From the NCBI GenBank assembly GCA_023229665.1, contig JALNYW010000010.1:1-12388 (forward strand): a stretch of DNA of 12,388 nt. The letters are read 5' to 3'. A program made the position numbers and the translations under genes. Positions 1 through 5,695 of the stretch are shown here, piece by piece. Under the pieces are notes generated by a model. It was not told where the DNA came from. It did not search any database and worked only from the letters and a program-made list of their open reading frames with translations. Source of the stretch: Patescibacteria group bacterium (GTDB lineage: Bacteria; Patescibacteriota; Patescibacteriia; 2-12-FULL-60-25). Positions within the stretch are counted from its first letter, which is position 1, and each line of letters begins with the position of its first letter.

Positions 1-1
1 T

Positions 2-85
2 CTCATGCGCAAACAACTCCGCCGCCTCGTCTCCGTCCTCCTCTCCAAACGTCCTTTTACTCCAAGAACCCATGTCGCCGCTTGA
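2..85 (+). pseudogene. Probable C-terminal fragment of an IS110-family transposase (runs off the left edge)
   Basis: An open frame enters from the left edge and stops with TGA at 83-85. Its residues include MRKQLRRLVSVLLSKRPF. IS110-family transposases usually end in a segment of the type 'MRKLLxLLNxLL' after the Tnp domain, and this tail resembles it. It is also the part missing from the transposase at 422-1219. It may be the end of an intact gene lying mostly outside the window, or a leftover of a tandem or rearranged element. Only 27 residues are visible, so the family assignment is tentative. Confidence 0.35.
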
Positions 86-115
86 CCTCCCATTACAGCC
101 TGTCTCCTACATGAT

Positions 116-153
116 GGCTACAGTTTACTTTGAAATGCTCTAAAACTGTAGCC
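116..153. repeat. 11-bp inverted repeat just after the left-edge reading frame
   Basis: Arms 116-126 (GGCTACAGTTT) and 143-153 are perfect reverse complements around a 16-nt loop. No T-run follows, so it is not a typical intrinsic terminator. It could be part of an insertion-sequence end or another dispersed palindrome. Confidence 0.5.
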
Positions 154-181
154 GTAATCGGCTGCGCGGAGGACGGACCTT

Positions 182-235
182 GTAGGACCGCTGGCCAAGG
201 GCAGAGGCGTAAAGCAAGCTGCCCTTGGCCAGCGG
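182..235 (+). repeat. REP-like palindrome with GTAG head
   Basis: GTAGGA at 182-187 leads straight into a perfect 17-bp inverted repeat, 188-204 against 219-235, with a 14-nt loop. A GTAG tetranucleotide at the foot of a GC-rich hairpin is the known signature of REP sequences, which are mobilised by RAYT (TnpA-REP) transposases. The same GTAGGAC head recurs at 1265 and, on the other strand, at 1337. No RAYT gene is in the window. It may instead be the 5' stem of a structured IS leader RNA. Confidence 0.55.
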
Positions 236-240
236 TGTTG

Positions 241-270
241 GGGAGGGGCGACCGGCCGGTCGCTCCTCCC
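241..270. repeat. 15-bp loopless palindrome upstream of the IS110 transposase
   Basis: Bases 241-255 are mirrored by 256-270 with a single G.U-type mismatch, centred on CCGG|CCGG. It lies six bases after the preceding hairpin, so this short stretch is almost entirely self-complementary. A loopless palindrome suggests a site recognised as double-stranded DNA, such as a REP, operator or insertion target, rather than an RNA stem. Confidence 0.5.
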
Positions 271-271
271 C

Positions 272-421
272 GCCTGCGGTGAGTTCGTGAAAGGACCAAG
301 GGCGTTGGAAGCCCGTCCTGGAGCATGAACCGCCGCAGGCCCGCTGGCAGTCAACTCGAACCGTTGCCTGAGCGGAGGTCTTAGCCAGACCGCCAGTTCG
401 CCTAACAAGGAAGAGCCTGCC
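272..421 (+). ncRNA. Candidate bridge-RNA region in the IS110 5' leader
   Basis: IS110-group elements encode a structured bridge RNA in the non-coding DNA 5' of the transposase. It has stem-loops with internal loops that pair with target and donor DNA. Here an outer stem, GCCTGCGG (272-279) with CCGCAGGC (333-340), encloses an internal loop of about 12 nt on each side, and then an inner stem, GGAC/GGGC (293-303) with GCCCGTCC (311-318). A second weaker stem-loop uses CTGGC (344-348) and GCCAG (392-396), with GGTCT/AGACC nested at 377-390. Stem, internal loop, stem, terminal loop is the expected architecture. The boundaries and the function are inferred; no guide-target match could be shown. 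Confidence 0.35.
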
Positions 422-1219
422 ATGCCCACCACACCTGTCCACGTCGGAGTCGATATTGCCAAGGGCACCTTTGCGGTGCGCCTTTTGAACCAGAACCATA
501 CCCATGCCAACACGCCCGAGGGTCACATCGGGTTTATCAAGGCGCTGCCCGAGGCCGCGCACGTCGTCTGCGAAGCCACCGGAGGCTATGAACGCGCCTT
601 GGTGCGGGCGCTTCATGACGCCAAGATCGCGGTCAGCGTGATCAATCCCCGGCAAGTCCGCGACTATGCCCGCGCGAAGGGCCTTTTATGCAAGACGGAC
701 CGGGTGGACGCCGCCATCCTCGCCGACTACGGGGCGACCCTGCGGCCGGAGCCCGACCAGGCGCCCACCGCCGCGCAGCTCAGGCTGGCCGCGTTGGTGA
801 GCGCCCGGCAAGACCTGCTGGAGATACTCCGGGCCGAAGCCAGCAGGGCCGAGCACCTCGACGTGCCCGTCCTCAAGCGCCAGCACGCCGCGCGGGTGCG
901 CCTGTTGGAAAAACAACTCGCCGCCTTGGACCGGGAGCTGGCCGAAAGCATCGCCGCCGACTCGCAGCTGGCGGCCAAGGCCGCGCGCCTTCAAACGGTG
1001 GCCGGCGTGGGCCCGGTGCTGGCCCATACCGTGCTCGGCCTCATGCCCGAACTCGGCCAACTCGGCGCGCCCCAAGCCGCCGCCTTGGCCGGAGTAGCCC
1101 CGTTCGCGCGCGACAGCGGCGAACACAAAGGCCGCCGCCACATCTCCGGCGGTCGCTCCGCCGTGCGCCGCGTCCTCTACATGGCCGCAGTCTGCGCCAG
1201 CCAGCACAACCGCAACTGA
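422..1219 (+). CDS. IS110-family transposase (DEDD + Tnp domains), C-terminally truncated
   Basis: This 265-residue protein is an IS110-type recombinase. The N-terminal RuvC-like domain opens with VGVDIAKGTF (first Asp at residue 10), followed by VVCEATGGYE (Glu near 59) and KTDRVDAAILADYG, which carries the last acidic residues. The C-terminal Transposase_20 domain starts at GVGPVLA (about residue 201), continues through LAGVAPFARDSGEHKGRR, which contains the conserved serine, and ends at GGRSAVRRVLYMAAV. Full-length relatives have about 310-340 residues. This one stops just after CASQHNRN, and no frame downstream restores the usual tail, so it is cut rather than frameshifted. Its ATG follows a weak AAGGAAGAG. 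Such enzymes work with a bridge RNA, and a candidate lies just upstream. Probably inactive as it stands. Confidence 0.9.
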   Translation: MPTTPVHVGVDIAKGTFAVRLLNQNHTHANTPEGHIGFIKALPEAAHVVCEATGGYERALVRALHDAKIAVSVINPRQVRDYARAKGLLCKTDRVDAAILADYGATLRPEPDQAPTAAQLRLAALVSARQDLLEILRAEASRAEHLDVPVLKRQHAARVRLLEKQLAALDRELAESIAADSQLAAKAARLQTVAGVGPVLAHTVLGLMPELGQLGAPQAAALAGVAPFARDSGEHKGRRHISGGRSAVRRVLYMAAVCASQHNRN

Positions 1220-1247
1220 ATGTTCGGAGAAGCGTAGCGAGCATGAC

Positions 1248-1263
1248 GGTGGCCGAGGCCACC
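1248..1263. repeat. 7-bp perfect hairpin after the truncated transposase
   Basis: GGTGGCC (1248-1254) and GGCCACC (1257-1263) are separated by two bases. It sits between the transposase stop and the REP pair, without a T-run. It may mark the point where IS sequence meets host sequence. Confidence 0.35.
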
Positions 1264-1264
1264 T

Positions 1265-1337
1265 GTAGGACCGACCGGCGGTCGGGCTTCGGAAATATCA
1301 CGATCATCCGGGCAGCCCGACCACCGGTCGGTCCTAC
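1265..1337. repeat. Inverted pair of REP-like palindromes (BIME-like)
   Basis: A 22-bp unit, GTAGGACC followed by GACCGGCGGTCGGG, occupies 1265-1286. The same unit in reverse orientation with one base change occupies 1316-1337. Each unit folds by itself (CCGACC/GGTCGG), and together they form one long imperfect hairpin around a 29-bp spacer. Two inverted REPs with a spacer is the classical bacterial interspersed mosaic element layout. The GTAGGAC head is shared with the palindrome left of the transposase, so REP-type DNA flanks the IS110 gene on both sides, as is common for IS110-family insertions into REPs. Confidence 0.65.
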
Positions 1338-1345
1338 ATCAAACC

Positions 1346-1696
1346 TTAAGCGGCCGGCGCCTTCGTGCGGGCGCGGGACTTGTGTTCGCTCAGGCGGGTG
1401 CCGCCGGCTTGGTCGTATTGCGTGGAGTCCGGGCCATAGGTTGCACGGAAACCACTCCGGGCGCGGGTGACCAGGGCCTGGAGTTCCTTGGTTTTGTCGT
1501 CTCGGTCGTTGATGAGGCCTTTGAGTTCGTTGCGGCGGGTTTCGATGAGGTTGTCCAGGGTCTCGAGTTCGGTGCGGCTGGTGGTGAAACCGGCTTGGGT
1601 GACTTCGCCGAGCTTGAACGTGGGATTGGCACCCCAGGTATCGATGATCTTCTGGGCGTCGATGAGGACTTTGTTGGTCGTGGTGGAAGCTGCCAT
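1346..1696 (-). CDS. Small coiled-coil hypothetical protein with basic tail
   Basis: This 116-residue protein (MAASTTTNKV..., ending TKAPAA) has no catalytic motif that I recognise. Residues 40-82 are strongly helical and charged (RTELETLDNLIETRRNELKG and the following NDRDDKTKELQALV), suggesting a coiled coil. They are followed by a conserved-looking SGFRATYGPDSTQYDQAGGT and a lysine/arginine-rich disordered tail. I associate this 'RSGFRATYGPDS...GGTR' architecture with lineage-specific small proteins of Opitutales/Verrucomicrobiota, from memory only. I prefer the ATG at 1696 over an in-frame GTG at 1720, because the upstream residues look non-coding. There is no clear ribosome-binding site. 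The gene stands alone between a REP pair and a dispersed repeat. Confidence 0.7.
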   Translation of the reverse strand: MAASTTTNKVLIDAQKIIDTWGANPTFKLGEVTQAGFTTSRTELETLDNLIETRRNELKGLINDRDDKTKELQALVTRARSGFRATYGPDSTQYDQAGGTRLSEHKSRARTKAPAA

Positions 1697-1740
1697 GATG
1701 GTATGTATTTTTGGATCCACTGGCCGTTTGAATTCAGACT

Positions 1741-1820
1741 TTAACCGCAGATGTCACAGATGGGCGCAGATGACGGAGGGTTGGGTATCCGTGTATATCC
1801 GTGTAATCCGTAGTCAAAAC
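1741..1820. repeat. Dispersed 'CCGCAGAT...ATCCGTG' intergenic repeat
   Basis: The stretch begins TTTAACCGCAGATGTCACAG, then GGGCGCAGAT, and ends with the roughly complementary TATCCGTGTAATCCGTAGTC. The two halves form a long imperfect inverted repeat. I recall the same phrases, 'accgcagat-nn-cagatgggcgcagat' and 'atccgtgtaatccgtggtc', as a high-copy intergenic repeat in many unrelated genomes, including the PVC group. Its function is unknown. Confidence 0.6.
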
Positions 1821-1850
1821 TCTGCGTAAAAGCCTGAAGCCATTCTGCCT

Positions 1851-1860
1851 TTGGTATAAT
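1851..1860 (+). promoter_or_regulatory. Possible extended -10 promoter element
   Basis: TTGGTATAAT contains a perfect TATAAT (1855-1860) preceded by TGG, which fits an extended -10 (TGn). No good -35 hexamer lies at the usual distance, and no convincing gene starts just downstream on this strand. It is therefore an isolated promoter-like match. Confidence 0.25.
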
Positions 1861-1962
1861 TGCAGCATGCGGGAATCTGCATCCGGTGCTCCTTTTTCAT
1901 CCCTCATGCTGCTTAAGCAAGGAACCGGGATTCGCTGAACAGGAGAGATGATTTTATCGTGA

Positions 1963-2128
1963 GGAGACGAGTCTCCGTCTTCTCGGAAGGCGTCTCGGTC
2001 TTTATAGAACGCGATTTAGTCTTCAGGAGGCGTGGCTCCGTCTTCTCAAATCATGACTCCGCTTGAAAGAACACGGCATCCGTTTGACGGATTGGAGTCT
2101 CCGTAAAACGGAGACACGTCTCCGATTT
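1963..2128. repeat. Cluster of GGAGAC/GTCTCC short repeats and hairpins
   Basis: Two hairpins share the same arms: GGAGAC-GA-GTCTCC at 1963-1976 and GTCTCCGT-AAA-ACGGAGAC at 2097-2115. The 12-mer CTCCGTCTTCTC occurs at 1973-1984 and again at 2036-2047. GAGTCTCCGT occurs near 1969 and 2095. CGTCTCGG (about 1988) and CGTCTCCG (about 2117) are further partial copies. The block is a degenerate local repeat array with no coding frame. The rest of 1697-2283 shows nothing else convincing. Confidence 0.5.
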
Positions 2129-2283
2129 CATGCCGGAAGCCGCTGTTTAACTGAATGTTAAACGGATACCCGAGTGAGCAAATCAAATGCCAACAGATTG
2201 CCCGTTGTTCATTTTAATGCAAAAAAGAGGCCGGTGGGATGAGTTTTTACTCCATCCAAACCCTCCTCGAGGCTCAAAAGCGG

Positions 2284-2394
2284 TCAGTGCTTGCTGAGGA
2301 ATACCCGGATGCGGCCGTCGGGTTCGGGGCTGGTTTCCTCCAGCAGATGAATGTAGCCAACACTCGTCGGATCACGGAAGGATCGCCCCAGCGC
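2284..2394 (-). pseudogene. C-terminal remnant of an unidentified protein
   Basis: On the minus strand a 36-residue open stretch, from after a TAG at 2395-2397 to a TGA at 2284-2286, reads ALGRSFRDPTSVGYIHLLEE then TSPEPDGRIRVFLSKH. Its composition, alternating strand-like segments and natural-looking ending are those of a real protein C-terminus, far more than the other frames here. It has no start codon of its own and no recognisable continuation upstream. I read it as a relic of a deleted gene. The family is unknown. Confidence 0.35.
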
Positions 2395-2621
2395 CTAGCT
2401 TCTTGAAATACAACAATACTCGGTCCGGCCCCTTCGGCTTGGCCGGTTTGACCCACTATTCATGTAGGTGGCCTGTTCGAAAATTCGATTGCAACGCCCT
2501 CTTAGTTGCTTCTTCTTCATTCTTAAGCTTGTGGTCTAAGGTAGGATACCGACCTTTATAGAGCCTTTTCGCTCACTCAAAGTCGGGGGTGCTTTGTTTC
2601 AATTCAAGGCCAAGCTCCAAA

Positions 2622-2961
2622 ATGATTTCTGCAACTAAGTATTATAAGTCGTTCAAGAATCAGATCGGCCATACAAATCACCAACTGCTCACTATACTAG
2701 TGGGACTAGATGCGGTGAGAGTTGGAACCGCAATAAAGCCCGTAGACCTGCCCGCAGAGTGGAATCCCCGAAATGTTGAAGAAAGCGCCAAACGCTCTCG
2801 CAGATTTGCAAGATCCGCATCTATCGCATGGGCCGTAGACTGGCCTAGAGGAGCCAAAGCTAATCAACGCCAAATACACCAATTACTATAATAGTATCTT
2901 AAGCCTCACCCCACAGCAGGCCGTTGAAAGGTTCATCGGTGCTGATGAAATACAAAGCTAA
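2622..2961 (+). pseudogene. Frameshifted helical hypothetical protein (HEPN-associated?)
   Basis: From ATG 2622 the frame reads MISATKYYKSFKNQIGHTNH, then a region containing KPVDLPAEWNPRN and RSRRFARSASIAWAVD, and stops at 2891. A second frame, open to the TAA at 2959-2961, gives a plausible continuation with LEEPKLINAKYTNYYNSILS and TPQQAVERFIGADE. The switch lies near 2840-2850 and fits a single indel in one original gene. From memory, 'SIAWAVD...KPKLI' resembles helical proteins found beside HEPN/defence genes, but I cannot name the family. An upstream GTG at 2589 would add 11 residues. The AT-richer composition matches the neighbouring genes and suggests shared acquisition. Confidence 0.5.
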
Positions 2962-2994
2962 CATTCCACACATACGTAGCCACGAACCCTCATC

Positions 2995-3408
2995 ATGGAA
3001 AACTGGAATGTATTGTTTTTTGTGCGCGGCTTTCCGGAGAAAAATAGATTTCGAGATAAGCACTATTTTATGAGCCCGCCGTCGGACGAAATGCGAAGTC
3101 ATTTTTTTGACGTCCTTCAGCGCTTTCCTGAAATCCAGCCCTTCTTTAAGGACGGCTCAAAAAAGGATTTATTATGCATAGGCATTGTCGTGGCCGCAAA
3201 AGGTCGGGATGCGGCACTTGGTGCGGCATATGATCAACTCCACGGCTTCATATGCGGAGTCAGCCTATTCCTCGATCACAGTATTCCGAAAGTGTGCGAG
3301 TTATGTCTTTGCCACCCGAGCTTAGAAGACGAGGCTGAGTTGGTTAATAAGGAGGGCCTACATAAGAGCTCTCTTCACACGGGTAGAGGGCCACTTATTT
3401 GCCTTTAA
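2995..3408 (+). CDS. Hypothetical protein, first gene of the HEPN-like locus
   Basis: This is a 137-residue protein with no signal peptide or membrane segment and no family I can name. It starts MENWNVLFFVRGFPEKNRFR, and continues with YFMSPPSDEMRSHFFDVLQR and IQPFFKDGSKKDLLCIGIVV. The pattern is alternating strands and helices in a soluble domain. The ATG at 2995 is the only sensible start, since a stop lies 21 bases before it in frame. The final 18 residues (after about residue 119) look less natural. The neighbouring +1 frame becomes protein-like at the same place, so the native junction with the following HEPN gene may be shifted. Same strand and AT-rich composition as the HEPN gene suggest one transcription unit. 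Confidence 0.6.
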   Translation: MENWNVLFFVRGFPEKNRFRDKHYFMSPPSDEMRSHFFDVLQRFPEIQPFFKDGSKKDLLCIGIVVAAKGRDAALGAAYDQLHGFICGVSLFLDHSIPKVCELCLCHPSLEDEAELVNKEGLHKSSLHTGRGPLICL

Positions 3409-3424
3409 GCAGGTCTTATTGGCC

Positions 3425-4045
3425 ATGGAGGAGATCTTGTGCCCCATCCCTCCGTGTTCGAGAACGGTTCACCAACGTATCAACTTATTCTCAGAGGCTG
3501 AACGAATGGCGCTTCGAGAAAGAGAATACCGTATTAAGGGTGGGGACGCCGTCGAAGACGATCTCACCGTAAGTTTACGCGAAAACCTTAAGTTAACTTT
3601 TAGGCTTTTCCAGAGAGCCCTAAAAATGCCGATTGATGATCTGATTAGTGAGACCGGTTTCTCGCACTTGATGAATGGCCAAAAGGCCCGAAACAGGCTA
3701 ACTCACCCAAAATCTAAATTGAACCTTGAGGTCTCAGACGAAGCACTCGCTGAGGCAGAGTCCGGCTCGGAGTGGTATTTTGACACCATAGAATCCTTGC
3801 TAGATAGATCAGCCGTAGAATCGATTTATTATCGGCGCTTCGCTCCCCCTCCGGCTGATGCCGATGAGATGGTGCACAGGCTCGTCGAGGCTGGAGCCAT
3901 CCTCAAAACCAAGGAGGGTGACTTTATAGTCGGGAAAATGGTCCAATTAGGCCCCTCAAAGTGGTTTTATTGGTTAATCGATTATGAAGCTGATCACCCA
4001 GGAGGTAGGATCGTCTTTATACTGCGCATCATCCCCGGGCCCTAA
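3425..4045 (+). CDS. HEPN-domain protein (R-x4-H), start probably lost
   Basis: The first ~130 residues form a helical HEPN-like domain ending in QKARNRLTHPKSK, where R-N-R-L-T-H is the R-x4-H signature of HEPN ribonucleases (about residues 89-94), followed by helices to IESLLD. HEPN proteins act as RNases in toxin-antitoxin, abortive-infection and CRISPR-linked systems; the role here is inferred. The C-terminal ~75 residues contain DADEMVHRLVEAGAILKTKE and are unrecognised. The reading frame is open from 3326, and the residues before the first ATG (YIRALFTRVEGHLFAFKQVL) look like a genuine first helix. There is no ATG, GTG or TTG there until TTG 3419. AGGAGG at 3350-3355 precedes only an ATA. 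The 5' end is therefore probably mutated or frameshifted from the previous gene. Confidence 0.65.
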   Translation: MEEILCPIPPCSRTVHQRINLFSEAERMALREREYRIKGGDAVEDDLTVSLRENLKLTFRLFQRALKMPIDDLISETGFSHLMNGQKARNRLTHPKSKLNLEVSDEALAEAESGSEWYFDTIESLLDRSAVESIYYRRFAPPPADADEMVHRLVEAGAILKTKEGDFIVGKMVQLGPSKWFYWLIDYEADHPGGRIVFILRIIPGP

Positions 4046-4567
4046 TTTAATAGTTTGATCAGCCAAAAACGAAGAAATCTGAGCCAACCCAACACCAGTT
4101 TGCATAGTCCAATAAGGCGTTTTTAATTCCGGGAATAATGTTCCATTGGCAGAAAGCATCATTCTAGAGCCCATCAATTGGGCGGCATCGTCTCTATTGA
4201 TCTTAAAATCGGATGCAAATAGGGTATCCCGGCCAAGCCTGACCGATATCGACGTAGTTGCTGTAAGAAGCTTAGCCGATGTTGATCGGAGCTTTTCCTC
4301 TAAGGCATTCAGCTTATCATTGGCCTTTTGTTCTACTTTATTGATAGCTATCTCCTTACTAAGCTCGTCCAGCTGATGCGTCTTATCAATTTCCGACCGC
4401 CAAAAAAGCTCACGCTCACTAAGTCTATTATTATAGTTCTCAGTCATGTGATCATGATACATTTTCCCGATCCCAAATATAACGCCTGAGCCAAATAATA
4501 GGGATATCCACCAAGAATTATTCTTCAGCCACTCTGTAGATTTTCGCAGAGGTTTGGGGTCGCTCAT
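3974..4567 (-). CDS. Membrane-anchored coiled-coil hypothetical protein
   Basis: This 197-residue protein has a short basic N-terminus (MSDPKPLRKSTEWLKNN). A single membrane helix at about residues 18-36 (SWWISLLFGSGVIFGIG) follows, then a charged coiled coil at about 43-100 (LSERELFWRSEIDKTHQLDE through KANDKLNALEEKL). A C-terminal part of about 95 residues, with no motif I recognise, completes it. The topology suggests an inner-membrane anchor with a large soluble part. It converges on the HEPN gene and their coding ends overlap by 72 bases (3974-4045), unusual unless one 3' end is eroded. AT-rich like the HEPN locus. ATG 4567 has no clear ribosome-binding site. Whether it belongs to the HEPN module is unknown. 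Confidence 0.65.
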   Translation of the reverse strand: MSDPKPLRKSTEWLKNNSWWISLLFGSGVIFGIGKMYHDHMTENYNNRLSERELFWRSEIDKTHQLDELSKEIAINKVEQKANDKLNALEEKLRSTSAKLLTATTSISVRLGRDTLFASDFKINRDDAAQLMGSRMMLSANGTLFPELKTPYWTMQTGVGLAQISSFLADQTIKLGPGDDAQYKDDPTSWVISFIID

Positions 4568-4603
4568 TGGGAGTGGAGGTTTAATACTCGCTAAGAAAAT
4601 AGT

Positions 4604-4637
4604 AAAAAAGCCCCGGTCTTCCGACAGGGGCTTTTTC
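4604..4637 (-). terminator. Intrinsic terminator after the nrdA relic (possibly bidirectional)
   Basis: AAAAAGCCCC (4605-4614) pairs with GGGGCTTTTT (4627-4636) around a 12-nt loop. On the minus strand the hairpin comes 11 bases after the stop of the nrdA copy and is followed by a T-run. Symmetry allows function in both directions. Its position matches the terminator found after intact nrdA, so it probably came with the gene copy. Confidence 0.8.
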
Positions 4638-4647
4638 GTTTAGGAGT

Positions 4648-4983
4648 TTACTGGCAGGCTTCGCATTCGCCGCCGTTGCGCATCGCTTCGATGCTGCAGG
4701 CGGTTTTCTCCGCCGCGGTGTAGGTTTTCTTAGCCGGAGCCTCGGCTTTCTTTTCGTGGCTGCCGCCGGCGTCGCCGCTGTTTTGGCCGCCCGAGGCACC
4801 CTCGCCCACCGCGCCGCGCATTTCCTTTTTCACGCCGATGGTCGCTTTCTCGATGTTCGAGGTGCCGAGGGTCCTAAGGTAATAGGTCGTCTTGAGGCCG
4901 ACGTCGAAATGGTTGTGATTGTCGATCATCTACTGGCTCCGGAGGTTGCGCACCTGAATGTCTTTGGCAAGAAAGTAGTTGAG
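4648..4983 (-). pseudogene. Broken second copy of the nrdA 3' end
   Basis: The last ~75 codons nearly duplicate intact NrdA from GLKTTYYLRTLG to GGECEACQ, with only two substitutions outside the linker. The final 61 bases (4647-4707) are identical to 6165-6225. Upstream the copy is decayed: it aligns with NrdA from LNYFL (4969-4983), diverges strongly, carries a stop codon after LRSQ, and then joins HFDV directly to GLKTTYY, skipping about 67 NrdA residues. Its linker reads SHEKKAEAPAKK where intact NrdA has a 10-residue-longer segment derived from a REP-like palindrome. It keeps the radical-transfer Tyr pair and the C-terminal CxxC but cannot make an enzyme. An ATG at 4929 would allow a 93-residue peptide; I see no sign of use. 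Confidence 0.85.
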
Positions 4984-5042
4984 TGTCGGGAAACGATCAG
5001 GCGCAGGCGGCTGATTAGCCAATAAACGGCTGAGGCCAAGGG

Positions 5043-5363
5043 TCAGGCCGCTGTTTGTTGATTTTTATCCACCAGTTCGCTGGCGGGCTGAATTTTGGAC
5101 GTGAGTTGCTTGCGCTGCTTGGACAGGGCACGGAAGTCACATTCGACCTGCAAGCCGTGCCAGAACTCGGGGGTTTGGCCGAAGAAGACGCCGAAGCGGA
5201 TCGACATGGACGGCGTGATCGCACGGCGGCCCAAGACGATCTCGTTGACGGCACGGGGAGGCACGCCGATGGCGCGGGCCATGGCGTTTTGAGAAATACC
5301 CATCGGCAGCAGGTATTCTTCGAGGAGGATTTCGCCGGGCGTGATGGGCGGGCGGAGTGCCAT
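5043..5363 (-). CDS. higA: HigA-like XRE-family HTH antitoxin/regulator
   Basis: This 106-residue protein has the HigA pattern: PPITPGEILLEEYLLPMGIS, then a helix-turn-helix (QNAMARAIGVPPRAVNEIVL) and GRRAITPSMSIRFGVFFGQT followed by PEFWHGLQ. HigA proteins bind their own operator and neutralise a RelE-fold HigB toxin. Here no HigB lies beside it; the upstream partner is a ParE-type toxin that already has its own antitoxin. It is the third gene of the operon, 38 bases after the toxin stop. I chose ATG 5363 (MALRPPITPGEI), where relatives normally start, over an in-frame TTG at 5399. The C-terminal KIQPASELVDKNQQTAA is an unstructured extension. Confidence 0.85.
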   Translation of the reverse strand: MALRPPITPGEILLEEYLLPMGISQNAMARAIGVPPRAVNEIVLGRRAITPSMSIRFGVFFGQTPEFWHGLQVECDFRALSKQRKQLTSKIQPASELVDKNQQTAA

Positions 5364-5401
5364 GATGAAATGCCTAATCCGTTGAATTTCTGTTATCAAG
5401 G

Positions 5402-5695
5402 CTACAGGCGGTGCAGCCAGTAATCAGGCGCACGACGCATCGGGATTACGGCCAGAATCCACACATGGTCTGATCGGTCATGGTAGAGCACACCGTAGGG
5501 GAACTCCGTAGAGAAGTGGCGGCGGATGTCGCCGACATGTCGGCGGTAGAGAGTCGGACGTGCGCGCACGTCCGCGATCAGGCGCTCAATTTCTTCGTAG
5601 AAACGAATACCCAGCGCCGGGTTGATGCGCGCGTAGTGTTCTGCGGCGACTACATACTCCTCCTCGGCTTCACGGTGGAGGCGGTGCGGTTTCAC
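5402..5695 (-). CDS. parE: ParE/RelE-superfamily toxin
   Basis: The protein has 97 residues, the usual toxin length. It opens with a first helix rich in Glu (REAEEEYVVAAEHYARINPA), then LGIRFYEEIERLIADVRARP, and ends with the diagnostic RRHFSTEFPYGVLYHD and ILAVIPMRRAPDYWLHR. The FPY...ILAV...RRxPxYW pattern is that of the ParE branch of the RelE/ParE family. ParE toxins inhibit DNA gyrase, whereas RelE relatives cleave mRNA; the sequence favours ParE but does not settle the activity. The GTG start at 5695 overlaps the TGA of the upstream antitoxin by four bases (GTGA), implying translational coupling, a typical antitoxin-first arrangement. Confidence 0.9.
   Translation of the reverse strand: MKPHRLHREAEEEYVVAAEHYARINPALGIRFYEEIERLIADVRARPTLYRRHVGDIRRHFSTEFPYGVLYHDRSDHVWILAVIPMRRAPDYWLHRL

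Noticed and set aside
140..655. Minus-strand frames of 131 and 171 residues over the IS110 leader
   Set aside because: They cross several hairpins and the start of a well-supported transposase on the other strand; their composition is not protein-like.
688..1470. 260-residue plus-strand frame overlapping the transposase
   Set aside because: Arg/Pro-rich shifted frame of the IS110 gene with no recognisable domain.
2274..2456. 60-residue minus-strand frame (MGQTGQAEGAG...)
   Set aside because: A different frame of the same strand gives a much more protein-like C-terminus (remnant at 2284-2394).
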